A stretch of 64,000 bases of DNA from Punctularia strigosozonata HHB-11173 SS5 (GCF_000264995.1 NW_006767434.1:1568349-1632348); one strand, 5' to 3'; positions 32,798-44,971 are shown, numbered from the stretch's first letter. Numbers and translations are program-made. The notes: generated from the sequence alone by a model not told the origin.

Positions 32798-33033
32798 CCT
32801 TTAAGAGATGGAGGAGAAACACGACAACCAGTTGCGCGATATAATTTGCGTAACTCAGGACCGCCCGCGGGAAACACCCTTTTATAGCCCCATTTCCGTA
32901 CCACAGTCAGCTAGGTAGGGGTAGGTGCAAAACAAGTGGCCCGATGTCGCCGACGTTGAAACTGATGTCAGAGCTATGTAGTCTTGGAGGCTAGGTTATC
33001 CCACAACTCTCCGCACCTGGCCAGGCTTTCAAC

Positions 33034-34985
33034 ATGGCGGAATTCTCGACAAAACGGGGTCTCCTGAATCCCAGCTTCGAGGGCTACAAGTTTGCTGCGT
33101 TAGATCAAGAGACCGTAGCGACCCAGTACGCTCTCGAATATAAAGCGACGCAAGCTGCTCTGTCTGGTCGATCATCGTTGTCGTTCCAGGAAGTTCAAAG
33201 CCGGATCCGACACAATCATCTTGTGGTCCATGAGTCCGGGCGCGCGCTATATATCGATGAGTCTCTGAGGCTGATCGTAGTGGAGCTGGAGAAGGTGTGT
33301 ACGGACATCATCGAAGGCTGATTGTGACTAACGGCGAACCGAAGTAGGATACCCTTCAACCGTTGTTCAGGATCGCATACGAACTACCGAGCCCTATACA
33401 GACCGACTCGCAGCATGATATTCAAAGGGAATATCCGTCGGCTGCGTTCCTGACCGACTCTGTCTGTGCTGTCGCAGATGGATATGGTTATCTCTACGTC
33501 GTGCAAATACCAGCTCAGGGCGGAGCAACACTACTTGGGACGCTGGAGCTGCCAGACAACACCGTTCCATTCAGGATCCATCAAGGCGCCCTCGTGTCGC
33601 CATCCGAAGCAACGCTCATCTTATCTTCATGCACCCATATCGACCGCCCCGTGGACGCCGAACGTCCTACACGACCCGCGATCACGAAAGTCGAGTACGA
33701 CATCCGGTGCATTCGTTTTAGCGTGCCTGTGTTATTGCCTCAGGACAGGGTGCAGGCAATGGATGTCATCTGGCACCGGAAAGGCGAGGATGTCCCGCTC
33801 TACACGTATCATGACTCCGCAAGACACGCTTGGCTGCTGGTGGGCAGCTCCATCTATCGTCCTGCATCCGCACCATCGAGCGCGTACGAGCCGTCCGCAG
33901 ACGAGCTGGCACCCGTGCCTCGGAAAGATGAAAACTTGGAGGCCGCTGTAGAAAACAAAGAACCGCCACCACCCCCTCCCTACTCGTGGACGCAGACCGG
34001 TGACACGGTCAGCGTTGCGTTTGCCCTCCCAAGGTCAACCCCCAAGTCCGATATCAAAGTCGCATTCTCACCCAAGTCACTGACCGTTTTCGTCTCCGGC
34101 GAGACTACGCTGTCGGCGCCACTCCCTCGCTTCTCCAAGACGCTATGGGACGGCATACAGCCGACCTCCAGCGTCTGGACGTGGGACCGCGAGGCAGAAA
34201 AGGCACTCGGACTACTCACCGTTCATCTCGATAAGCAGCATGAGGGCACGCGGTGGCCACAGGTATTCACCAGCACTGGCAGCGCATCCGAGGACCCATA
34301 TGACGTGGAGGTACCCGAAACGCTGGACCCATCTGAGCTCGCCAACATCCTGGAGAGCATGGAGAAATTCACGATCGCCGCCCGAACCGGCGAAGACGCG
34401 AGTGGCTTAGGGCTGGGAACAGGCGTGCCCAGCTTCGCGAAGGGAGAAATGGACGATGAAGTGGATGTGTCCGTAGGCAGCGCTGCGTGCGTGACATGGG
34501 TCTCCGACTCTGGAGATACCCTGCCCATGTCAACGAAAAACGGGGACGGCACGCTGCAGCTGCTCTCTACGCCCATTCCCGGCATATCCGAGCCTTCACT
34601 CATCGGCAAAAACGGCGTGGACGGTGTCGTCTTCACTCTATCACCCGCTTCCAGCCCGGATGGCCCAGCTGCATGGTCCCATACGTCAACGTTCTCGGCG
34701 CTCGCCTTCGTGTTAGCATCGAAGCGCGACGTCCGCTTTACGTATCATGTTCCTTCAAAAGCTGTCCTGGCATTTGAAAGCGGCAGCGGCGCGGGCTATG
34801 GTGGAAACCTCTATCTGTATCGCAGCACCAAGCCCAAGGACACCTCTGGCCAGCAGTCGATCCTGCGCGTAGGTGGTGGTGCTGCCGGCTCGTTGCTGGG
34901 TGTTGGGGGGTTAAAAAACGATGGGCAACTCATCATCCTCTGTCTTTGTGAGGAGGGACTGTTCGTTTTGCGGGGGCTGTTATGA
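33034..34985 (+). CDS. NudC domain-containing protein 1 (NUDCD1/CML66-like)
   Basis: NudC-domain proteins are Hsp90-linked co-chaperones; animal NUDCD1 helps beta-propeller proteins fold. Two exons, 33034-33294 and 33348-34985, give 632 residues. The first part (about 1-215) is a beta-rich region. The CS/p23-like NudC domain is at about 225-330, marked by YSWTQTGDTVSVAFALP, DIKVAFSPKSLTV and LWDGIQPTSSVWTWD. A long C-terminal region (about 340-632) follows, with a beta-rich end. The order and the length of about 600 residues fit NUDCD1 rather than the short NudC proteins. The intron restores LEKDTLQPLFRIAYE. Confidence 0.85.
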
Positions 34986-35224
34986 CTAGCTTGACAGAAG
35001 AACAAGAGCGATATGTACTGTAATCACAAACCTTGGATAACCACAGATAAATGCTACACGATGCCAGGGACACTGAGAAGCGGAATCCTATGCCTATGAT
35101 GCTACATCTGTCGTGATACATATGTACAATACGCAGAGTTTGAACGGCGGGCTAGGAGGAAAAACGAAGCCAAAGGGAGCAGCAGACGAGATTATGTGAC
35201 AAAGGAATCGAAAAGCAAGATGAA
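34986..35224. other. Short convergent intergenic region
   Basis: The NUDCD1-like gene and the PP2C gene end toward each other with about 240 bases between stops. Nothing else was seen. Confidence 0.5.
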
Positions 35225-37239
35225 TTACGTGGAGGCCTTGATGGGATCCTCGCTCTTGTCCAGAAGGCCTTCGGCCTTTACCGCGGGATGGGGTTCGTCT
35301 CCGCCAGGCTCGGACTCAAGCTGCTTTGCGTCGCCATTCGGCAGCGATTTGGGCGGCGGCGGGGCTTCGCCTTGCAGGACGTGGTCAACGTTGCCAATCG
35401 GGATGGGCGTCGTCGCATCTGGGTTAGGGGTATCCTGCGGTTGTCCGGACCTCGAGAATGTGCCGACACCGGCTTCCTCTGCTTCCTCCTCGTTCATGTC
35501 CGAATCCGAGTCCTTCTCAAGATCCGCGAGTTGCTCCCTCAAGCTCTTCGTCCCATCAGGCGCACCGGTGCCGAAGGTCTCGCTGAAGAACGACCTGCTG
35601 CCGTTCGCACCATCAACGTCCATGTCCTCGTCCGTGTCATCTTCATCACTGTCGTCATACTTCTCGAACATGAGCCCTGAGTCGGACACGATACCAGACC
35701 CAGGGTGGAAGGTGATGCCACCGGTGCTTCCGAGGACACGCGCGAACCCACCGAGCCCACCCGCACTGAGCAAGCCGCCGAGGTTTCCTGCGGGACCATT
35801 CTGTCGTCCATCCTGATCCTGGTTGCGCTCTGCCAAGGCTTGCCTCCGCGCCCGGAACGCCATCAATCGGCTTTGGGCGAAGAGCTGCGGAATCTCTTCG
35901 GGGGTATCGTAGCCGTACTTGTTCTCGACGCGATCCTTGATCCACGCATACCACTCCTCCTTCGTCTTGCCGTGGAGCAATGCGACTATGAGGATCGTCA
36001 TGTTGTCGCAGCCGATCCCAGCACCCGAGGTGGTGTCCGGGGCCAAACAGTGCTCGCAAATCTGCTCGCAAATTTCACCGAGTTCCTTGCCTTCCGCCAC
36101 CCATCGTCTTACGATGTTGACGACTTGCTGGGAAGAAAGGCAGTCCCAGATACCTGTGCGGACCCGATGAGACGATCCTACACATGATGGTCCTCAACTC
36201 TACGTACCGTCGCACGCCAGCACGAGGAACTCGTCGTCGTCGGTGATGTCATGCGTCATAATATCCGGATCGCATGTGATGATCTGGTTTTCAGCGCTAA
36301 GGGAAAGGTTCTTCTTATATTCGAAGTCACCAAGCGCACGAGAGAGTGCAAGGTTTCCTAAGCTACGGTCAGTCCCACTCAATGTCCAGAAGCGAGGCAG
36401 TCTCACCGTTGACGCGACCGTATTCGACGTAACCTCCGGCCGCCACTATCCGGGACTTCTCGCCTATGGACTTGTGTGAGATCTGCAAAGTGAGAGCATG
36501 CACATATGACGCACTCTCGTTCTGTGGCTTGTGGTCGTAACTCATAGCTTTGACCTCTCCTTTAACGCTCAAAACCGATCGGGAGTCGCCGGCATTCGCC
36601 TGTATCAGATTCAGCAACATATGCAGGTGCAAATGCATGCACATACCACAAGGAGTTTGTTATCATGTGTGATGAGTGCAGCGACAGCGGTGCAACCCGA
36701 CGGATCCCGGAGATGCGATGGATCTGGAAAAGAGTAAGAACCATAGATGATAAAGCCTGCGTGTATGCAGGCGTACCTTTAATCATCTCCTCATCCGTGT
36801 GCAAGAACGCCTGTTTCATTGCCTGCTCCCACTGCTCTGACCGGTACGACTCTTCTTGCTGAAGGAGCTGATGTACACGCTCACCCGCAAACTTCGCAGC
36901 GGCCGCGCCTGTCGAGCCATATCGCACTCGGAGGTTCACAGAGAGGGTAACGGTACACACCGCCATGGCCATCATATACGGCAAAGAAGCTGTTGTGCTT
37001 GTCCGTGCCCTCTTCTTCCAGTTGCAACGCCACAGTATGCGCATCCTCCATACCTGACAACAAAGACCAGTTCAGCGGCCGCACAGATGACTTGCATGGA
37101 ACATCGCATGGCGTTCCATGGACCCGATCTAACCAGAACTTGCTGAAAAACATTCACTTACTTATTCTCCATCCTTGCATCTCCGAAACGGCGTATAGAA
37201 ACCGCGCATCGCCTCCACTTTCGGTCTTCTTCTCAGTCG
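35225..37239 (-). CDS. PP2C-type protein serine/threonine phosphatase (Ptc2/Ptc3-like)
   Basis: This is a metal-dependent phosphatase that reverses stress-kinase and checkpoint phosphorylation in fungi. Exons are many and short, with pieces at 37162-37239, up to 37053, about 36780-36950, 36600-36740, 36490-36600, 36410-36460 and 36200-36360, and a long last exon from about 36160 to 35225. Motifs in order are [80 protein letters not shown] and [10 protein letters not shown]. All metal-binding Asp residues are present. The acidic C-terminal tail of about 250 residues is longer than in yeast Ptc2. The first exon, expected to encode an MGQTLS-like myristoylated start, was not found with certainty upstream of 37239. 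Confidence 0.9.
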
Positions 37240-39907
37240 CTATTCAGGAGGACAAGATAAGACTATGTCTTGGCTTTCCTACGGGATGAACGAACCTGGT
37301 TGTGATAATGTTTGACCCTAACACGCCCAGCATGAGCTCGCGCCGTGAAACGAACATGTAAGCGCTCACCATGACTCGGCGATATGGGTGGAGCTAGTGT
37401 GGTAAGGGTTTCGGATCGTTCGGTTGTTTTCCTGATCGCTGTGTCTTCCTGCAGTACGGACGCGAGCGACGAAAAAATACGCGGGCAAGTCGTGTGGACG
37501 GGGTTCGGGGACGAGAGAAGGCAATGAAGAGAGCGGGCGTGCGGGATCTGGGCCTGAGTTTCGTGCCAGACAGCTGCGTATGCCGTTTCGGGAAATGGGC
37601 CGTAATCTGGTGGAGCACAGCACCTTGCTCATCGGTTTAGCCCCGAATAGCAAAATTGCAGCAGCACAGTGGGGCTTTGGGACGGGATTGGTGACCCGTT
37701 CGAGTATTAACGGACAGCTTCAGGCCCATGCTGCTCACATCCTACACCAGCTGCAGGATCTCGCTGAGCTCGGAGCTGTCGTACATGAAGATGCGATCTC
37801 GAGACCGTCTACAGCATTCCGGAGCTACAATGTTCGCGCCGTTCTCAGCCATCTCGTTGCATTGCCCTCCGAAGATGCGTCGATATGGCTACGGATCTCC
37901 AGAAACATACGCTCGATCCGCGCACGATTCTAGGACGATGACCTCGATACTCGTGGTTGCAAGGAGGCCGCAATCCTTCGAAATCGATGAGCTCATTGGC
38001 TGCATCTCGAGAGGAATCATATTTTCGAACTACAATAGACAAGTCCCAACGAGAGGACTAGCTACTATGGTCTACGGACATGGCGGCGGTCTTCAGACCG
38101 CTGTTGAGATAGTTCGGCAACAGCCGACGAACGGAGCCGCTCTGGTGTACTATGGTTCGTTTCAGCATGAGCATTGAGGCAACCCATTAGCAATGGACAA
38201 GAATGGACGAGACACCAGTAATCGTAAACCGAGTACTGGTGTTGTACAAGAATACAGCTACGAATCGAGCGCTAACGTTAACGCTCTTTCGCGGTGTTCT
38301 GGCCGGATTCGGGAATGTAATAGCATGTAGCGCAGGATACATAGCTCACTATTCACATCTCCCGAGGTTGGCGATGTAGAAATTGGAACGAGGACCCTAC
38401 GTAGTTATAGAATGAGATCCCGATCAGGGCATGAACGGCAGTAGCGCACCTTATGATTAGAAAGGGGTACAACGCGCCGGCGAACAAGCAAACGTACGCG
38501 CCTGGATTGAGATAGCATCTAGGAGTATATGTACGCCGGTGAGTCATCAATGTGCTAACCTTGAGTACTCATAAACAAAGAAGCTTTATACATGGCTATC
38601 CTATCTGCATATGCGCTCGGACGTGTTTCGAGACGGCATGCGCGCTTGTATTTGCTAGCAATGCGGTTTCCCATTGCATGCATGTGAATGATGATGAGGA
38701 AGCACGTTCGAGTTCGTCGAAATAATGCAATACGATGACGACCAATTGCCAGATCCGTGACGCATGAGGCATTCATTTGGAACCCTCGTCGCGCAAGTAT
38801 GAGTGTTTGGGTGATTTCGAAACAGCGTGTGCGCTTCAGCCAGGTCGTCAGACCTCTGCATCGATGCTTCGCGAGCAAACCAGTTCATCTGGCCTCAGCC
38901 ACAATGGAGATCCATATCGGCCGAAGGTAACTTTTCACCGATTGCGAAAGGGCAGGGACACACGTTAATGAATAGATGTACGTGATCTAACCCTTTGGCA
39001 GGTCTTACCGGGGGCCCGCAAGGCCGTCAAGCTTGGGGTCACACGACCACCAATTACAGTGCTAACGTGTCGATCGCGGCTGCGCGAAAGGACCACATAA
39101 GTAAGATAGGGCTCATTCAGTTTCAACAGGTCCCACGGGTCTTGCTAGTCGAATAAAATAATCTACACTCAAAATTCACAGAAATCGCCGCCACAGATCT
39201 CAAGATAATGTACATCCAAAGAGAATTGTGGTTTTAGATTTAGAGAGTGTGCCCCGTAGCGAGTGGAATTCGCTGCGCAGCACGTATCACACCTGTTGAA
39301 ACTGAATGAGCCCTATCTTACCAGTATAGGTGAGAATATGTAGACGATGCGAAGCGGGCTTCTTGATTGAGATCGATGCAAGCAACAACCCACGGGTTGC
39401 GAGCAAGATAAGGAGGAGCAGGGGCAAACGGTCAAAGGCACCAACACCACAAGTCTCCCGAGAGTGTGTTGTTGGAAGAACACTACGGTGTTCGGTAGTT
39501 CCATTGTGGATAATCCTGGGCCCAGCGAAAGCTTCATGACGACGGAAGTAAACAAGGGGGAGATGGTTTTTTGTCGCGGAGTCTGGGCGGAGCCCCACTG
39601 CCCCCGCTACACAGCCCTGGAAGCCGAGACCGTCAGATCGCCGGCGCCCGAAAAATAAAATTATAAGACCCCTGAACATAAGTAAGCATCCTTCCGACCC
39701 TCGCATCGTACTACAACCACCTCTGCAATCTTGTCTGAAGCAGCAACAGCGTATCAACGTTCAATCTACTGCTAGCATCTCATTTCAACACAGATCCAGC
39801 AGGGTCCACCTCGTGTGCTAAGTGTAGCGTCAGCAGTGGTGCGTCATGTGATTTCGCGAAGGGCAGTTCTTCTGGCCCGCTGCCTTCACACCGTACTGAT
39901 GTCTAAT
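37240..39907. other. Gene-poor stretch left of the DNA transposon
   Basis: About 2.7 kb in which I recognise no gene. It should hold the first exon and promoter of the PP2C gene at its left end. Scattered frames (37580-37933 plus, 39287-39757 minus) lack known motifs and may be decayed. A perfect 31-bp inverted repeat at 39101-39321 is listed separately. Confidence 0.5.
39101..39321. repeat. Perfect 31-bp inverted repeat with 159-bp spacer (fold-back or MITE-like)
   Basis: The arm starting GTAAGATAGGGCTCATTCAG at 39101-39131 is matched exactly, in reverse complement, at 39291-39321. The spacer of 159 bases shows no reading frame of note. No target duplication is visible at the outer edges, so this could be a fold-back element, a non-autonomous transposon or the trace of a local inversion. 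Confidence 0.9.
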
Positions 39908-39912
39908 ACTTA

Positions 39913-39953
39913 ATGGGTACGGGCAACGCCCGCCAGAACCGTGAAATCGAGAA
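39913..39953 (+). repeat. Left terminal inverted repeat of the DNA transposon
   Basis: The first 41 bases, beginning ATGGGTACGGGC, carry an internal small palindrome GGGCAACGCCC and end CGAGAA. They match the right end in reverse complement except at one position (C versus T after CCAGAA). The target duplication ACTTA precedes it at 39908-39912. Confidence 0.95.
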
Positions 39954-40236
39954 TGTGTGGCGCTGGATGATCCCACGCCACCCCTCCCAACGGGATTAAC
40001 GATTCATCGTCCGAACAGCAAGTGTTCGGGCAGGAACACTGGGGCCATAGTTGTACAGGAGAAAGTGTTCATAATAATAGTCGCATGTAATCTCACTTCC
40101 GGAAATATGATAAGATTGGCTGTACCTCTCGCAATGGCACTCGAAGGGGTCATTGTAGGCTCTGGAGAAAGGTCTCAGAGATAAATTCAAGGCCAAACTG
40201 ATACTGTGTAGGCGAAGATTATTTGAAGATTTAATC

Positions 40237-43200
40237 GTGAGTTTAGTCCGAGCCTGGGCAGTGATACTACACTGCGAAGCAAAGGCCTGCAAAATGCTTG
40301 ACAGTACTCTTCTCACGCCTCGATGCATGTCCGGAAGAGACGACGGTGTCGCAAAATACATCTTTGTTACTCGTGCGATGGCTCCTACCGCTGCCCAAAC
40401 AGCCTCTCGTCGACTCAACTGTGCTATAGCCCGTGCATCGAGGGTGGAGGCCGTGTCTGGAGCGGCAACTGCTGCTATCATCACCGATCTGCGCGGAAAA
40501 CTCTCACAGGCTGAGATAACGATATCGGCTCTCAGGCTCAACCTCAAGGCCCAGAAGCAGAAGACCCGGTGGAACCTCGAGGCCAAAAAGGTCCTCAGAG
40601 CACGCCTACATGCCTCAAAACACACAGAGAGACAACAGGTTGCTATCCTCGAGATGCAGGAAAGCCGGATCTTGTTGATGTCTTCCCGAGAGATGGATCT
40701 GATTCTTCAGCTGGAGACAACGTCTGATCGCAACCAGGTTCTCTTTCGTCAAGTTGTGGCTGTAAAGAATGAGATCCGATGCTGCCAGACTCTGTGTCAA
40801 AGAGAAACACGCCGTATAACTTTGCTTCGAGTCCAGGTGTCAGATGCTGTGAGTTCTCTGGATGCTAGCCAACGGACTGTCTCCAAGCTTCGAGGAAAGC
40901 TGTCCGCTACTGCCAAGGATCGGCAAATACTTCGGGTGCAGCTCTCGCGTCTCCGAACTCGTGCCTATCAGGCTGGGAAGGCACAGGAGATCATCTCTCG
41001 CGCGCAGTGCCTCAAAAATCGGGGAACCATCACGGAATCGGCAAGATTTCTCGTACACGAGTTGACCCGACTTGGATTGCCATCTGCACACGTGGGAGAG
41101 GCATTGACTATCATTGCCGAGATATGGGGAATTGCTATCTTGGGCTCAATAAGCCGCCGTAGTGTCTCTCGCATAGTACTCGAAGGCCTTACTGCTGCGA
41201 AGCTGCAGATTGTCGAGGCTGTACATGCGGCAGAAGGTATCTTGCCAACTCATTGCGGTAAGAAGAGTAATGACACTCATCGTAGGTATCTCTCTCTCGG
41301 CGGATGGGACATCACACAAGAATCGGCATTACGAAAGCAAGCATATCCATACAATCTCAAGTCAGTCTAGTATGACAGATGTTGATGCACCGTCTGGTCT
41401 GCTCGGCGATACCTCCTCACTCGCAGGATCCTCATCTATTTCGACGTTCATGCTCCCGATCATGAACGCTCCGAATCACCAGGCTGTGACGCAGCTTCGT
41501 GGCTGGGAAGAACTTGTTGCAGATGACTTATTTGGTGTATGGAATGCAAGTCCTCTGTCGTCGTCGACTGCCGTCAGTGCACTGGAGTTTCCCAGTAAGG
41601 TGACAATCTATGGCTCCGATCACTCCAGTGACAATACTGCCGTCGCACGCGGAATCAAAGCATGGAAGGAAACATCGGATAGGCTGCTCCGGGGCGAGAA
41701 ATGTCTTCTCGAGAAAGACTCGGCGCAGCTATGTGCAATTGTCTGGGCCGAAGTCAGTCACAAAATCGTGTCCCTCGGTGGTGTGAGATTCTGGACAGAC
41801 CTGTCGGCGACGGAGCGCGGGCGACATCTTGATACTGCATGGAAGACTGTCTGCCGCCGGTCTGGAGAAGAGGGCTATGAAATGCTTGGTGACTCCGATA
41901 AACTCAATATCGACTTTTTTGCCCAAGTCGGCTGCTGTATGCACAAGGAGATGAATGGCTTCAAGGGAGGATGCTCGTCTATGGCGCTTACTTGGGGAAA
42001 TAACCACTTGCCCCTACCGATATCTCTCATGAATGCTGCCAATGCTCAGTCGTATCATCATGCTCCCACCGACGCTGAACGCGAGCGCCTAGATTCAGTT
42101 TCACCACGCGGAGGTGTAAAGGCGGCATGGCTTGCTGGGGAGGTTTATAACAACAAAGACTCGAAGAAAGGTCAGCATGATATCTATCGCATCCACTTCG
42201 AAGATGGCCTCTCCTACGCCGTACCATTTCCCGAAACAAGTTCCAACCGTTATGGTTCCTACGGAGAAGCTGCCATTCACTTGATTTTACGGCTCGTCAA
42301 ACATAGGACTTTCCTCGAAGACATACGTGACAAGAAACAAGATCGTACGTTCACGAACATCGAAAAGAATCTATACACTGCTCTCAATGACACGGCAACA
42401 CTGACCGAGCTCGCTGCCATGGCGCTGTACCAGATTTCCGTTGGCCATCAATATACGAGCATTATTCGCACATCGGAGAGCGCCGGAGTCAATCATCTCA
42501 CTCTCGGTCCACTACATTCTCGCCTTCTCTCCCATGTCACCAACCTCGCCAACAACATCTCGCTTCTAACTGGCTCAGATGCAACATATGGTAGCGCCTG
42601 CTTTGAACAGCAGCCATTCAGCTACCCTGAAGTCTGGTACCGGATTCAACAACTTGTGCCGGAATTGCCTCATCTCGATATCGTCCTGTCGGGGCTCTTC
42701 AAAGGAGTCGCTGATACACTTCCTCGGTTTCTCAAGGAGTTCGCACCAGACAGTCCTGTAACGACCGTTTTTGCCTCGACCCGGACTAACGCGCAAGGCC
42801 CAGCAGCGTACGCAAAACCCACAAACGATGATAACGAAGGTGCGTCGCCATGTCACCGTGCATCATGAAAATATGCTAACATGGGCACAGGCTCTTTGGG
42901 ATCGTTCCGTCAAGCGAAGCGACGTGCGCCAAATATGACCCTCGATCAATACAACGGACGTGCGATGTACAAGCGCAATCGCGTACGACACTATATCCGC
43001 ACACTCCATCCTGGTACTTACTCATTCATCCGGCGACACGCACGAGACCTTTCCGCCAGTCAATCAGAAAAACGAAGACGGGATGCGATAGCACAATACG
43101 ACCACGAAATTATTGCAGACCACCGACGCATCGATGCCGACAAGCTCGCGAAGATCTGTGCGGAGCAAGCACGTCTTGCCCAGCTGACGCTCGTTCTCGA

Positions 43201-43465
43201 AGCGGACAAGGTTGCCAAGCTCTCAGTTAAGGAACTCGACGACCAATTGGACTGGCACCGGGCTTTCACGGACGCCGCGATACCCTCTCGTGGCCGCAAG
43301 GGCCGTGGACTAAAGATCAGCAAACAACAGACCCTCGTTACTGCTCTCACCAAATACCATGAGCTTCGCAGTCCCCGCGGCACTCAACAACCACCTCCCA
43401 CCCCAAGCCTTGCCATGGGTCGACCGCAGGACGATGGAGGGTCAGACACGGAGGTGGATGAATAG
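40237..43465 (+). CDS. Putative RNase H-fold transposase of the DNA transposon
   Basis: I do not know a named family for this protein. Three exons, 40237-41236, 41286-42839 and 42891-43465, join in frame to about 1,042 residues; both introns restore motifs. Residues 60-270 are a long Arg/Gln/Leu-rich coiled coil. A helix-turn-helix-like segment (SISRRSVSRIVLEGLTAAKL) lies near 305-325. SLSADGTSHKNRHYESKHI follows at about 336-355. Later come DFFAQVGCCMHKEMNGFKGG (about 543-562), SPRGGVKAAWLAGEVYNNKD (about 610) and TNDDNEGSLGSFR (about 848-861). The C-terminus is basic. By analogy with hAT-like enzymes I infer catalytic Asp near 340, Asp just before a C-x2-H motif near 543, and Glu near 853. 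The start could also be a downstream ATG such as 40378. Confidence 0.75.
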
Positions 43466-43679
43466 AATGCTCTGAGCATCCTATTGTAACTTCGGTATGT
43501 GATTCCCCAGTATCGAACATTGCCGAATACAACTTGCTATGACTGTACAGTGTTCTTCCGTCGTCGCGTTCAGTGTATCGTCAAATATATTTCGTGTCAT
43601 GATCGTCAGCATTGCTCGTCGGACGATAAATTTTAGAGAGAGGACGGCGACGCGGCTGTGTAATGTCACGTGTCGCGAT

Positions 43680-43720
43680 TTCTCGATTTCACGATTCTGG
43701 CGGGCGTTGCCCGTACCCAT
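43680..43720 (-). repeat. Right terminal inverted repeat of the DNA transposon
   Basis: The last 41 bases, ending GCCCGTACCCAT, are the reverse complement of the left end with one mismatch. The target duplication ACTTA follows at 43721-43725. The start codon of the MYND-finger gene is about 100 bases downstream. Confidence 0.95.
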
Positions 43721-43821
43721 ACTTAACCCCTGGATATGCAGTCAAACCTTGGAAAAGCCTCGGTCGCCCGACACACTAGCCCTATCATCCTCCCCGACGT
43801 TCTCGGCAACCCCTCATCAAC

Positions 43822-44706
43822 ATGCTAGACGTATCTCTCTATCCTCAGCAGCGACCCAACCGTCACCAGGTTAGACCCACACCGCACATGACTATCCATA
43901 GATTACCCCCTAAAGCGCTGACCGCTCAACAGCTTCCACACTCCGACCTCGACGTCGGTCATCACACCCTTATCGTCGACGATGCCGCTTGGGCTTCGGT
44001 ATCGGTATGTCCCTAGGTCATCTCTGAACTATAGATCGCTCTTACCCTCACTCTACAGGACAAACGTCCGTCTCATCATCAGCGGCACGCGACCTGGACA
44101 GGTCCCATGAACCCGCGTCGTTCCTGCGCGTCACCATCTCCATCCGAACGGGGTACACCCAAAACAACATGTACTATTGCTCTTAGCAAGGATCATCACA
44201 CCTTGGGCTCGTTCACAACCGTCAACCCCGCCAGTGATGCTCTGCGGTATATCCACGCTAGCGTTCGCAGACCTTTGTGGAAACGGATGCTTCCATCCTC
44301 GCGCCCCGTCCCTCCTCCCGAATGGGACGAGCCCATCGCTCCGGGGTCGCCAGTGCCGACCATGTCTTCCATACCCTCCATTAGCCGTACCCATTCGTAC
44401 TCAGGCTCGGCCGATACGTCCATGCCGGCGACCCCATCCTCGTCCACCGCTGGGTCGCCGCCACGACACACCCGCAGACTGCGAGAACTATCTCCTTCGC
44501 CTATGCGGTGCGCAGCCAGGATTGACCCCGCGCTCGCTGCCCTTGAAGAGTCCTCCAAACTGAGCACCGCCTCCGTCTGCTCCCACTGTACCAAGAGGGG
44601 AGCCAACTTCCCTCGTTGTCCGAGATGCGACGAGACGTGGTGCTCGCGTGACTGCCGGATTTCTAGCAATAACGGCAAGAAACACATCTGTACCAATAGA
44701 AAGTAG
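43822..44706 (+). CDS. MYND-type zinc-finger protein
   Basis: MYND fingers bind two zincs and mediate protein contacts, often with proline-rich partners; the role of this protein is unknown. Two exons, 43822-44004 and 44059-44706, give 276 residues. The finger is at the very C-terminus, with Cys pairs in CSHC, CPRCDETWC and SRDC, then HIC. The N-terminal 230 residues are Pro/Ser-rich and lack a SET domain, so it is not a SMYD-type methyltransferase. The short DDAAWASVSDKRPSHHQR segment at the splice confirms the intron. A DNA transposon has inserted about 100 bases upstream of the start codon, so its promoter may be altered or lie within the transposon. Confidence 0.8.
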
Positions 44707-44971
44707 GACGCGTACTGTTCAAAAGGCGCGAAGGGCAGGGTAAAACTGACGGCGGAGGATTGCTACCATCTCGCATTCTGATTGTCTTAATCAATGTACA
44801 CACCATTAAGAGGATAGGTCATATGTATCATATTATCACCATGTAGCCACGAACACGACTATAGACATGGCTTCTGCGATACTTCGACCTCAGCTGAGAG
44901 CAAGTTGAGAAGCTGACATGGACACCACGATGAGTGGCCCGTTCGCAGCTGAATGCACCGATCCCGCCTGC

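Larger units (their letters stand above)
39913..43720 (+). mobile_element. Complete DNA transposon of unrecognised superfamily
   Basis: A 3,808-base element with terminal inverted repeats of 41 bases (one mismatch), starting ATGGGTACGGGCAACGCCC at each end. It is flanked by the same 5-base sequence ACTTA on both sides (39908-39912 and 43721-43725), the expected target duplication. It contains one three-exon gene on the plus strand (40237-43465) whose frame is intact, leaving about 320 bases of 5' and 255 bases of 3' sequence. The perfect duplication, nearly identical ends and open gene suggest recent movement. A 5-base duplication does not fit hAT, KDZ, CACTA or Mutator. Transib also makes 5-base duplications, but the protein shows none of its motifs that I know. 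Confidence 0.9.

Noticed and set aside
39287-39757. 156-codon minus-strand frame near the 31-bp inverted repeat
   Set aside because: Hydrophobic but without motif; it crosses one arm of the inverted repeat, and competing frames exist on both strands.
39913-43720. Assignment of the transposon to KDZ, Plavaka or hAT
   Set aside because: The 5-bp duplication, the terminal sequence and the absence of CxC or C2H2 modules do not fit; the C-x2-H motif alone is too weak for hAT.
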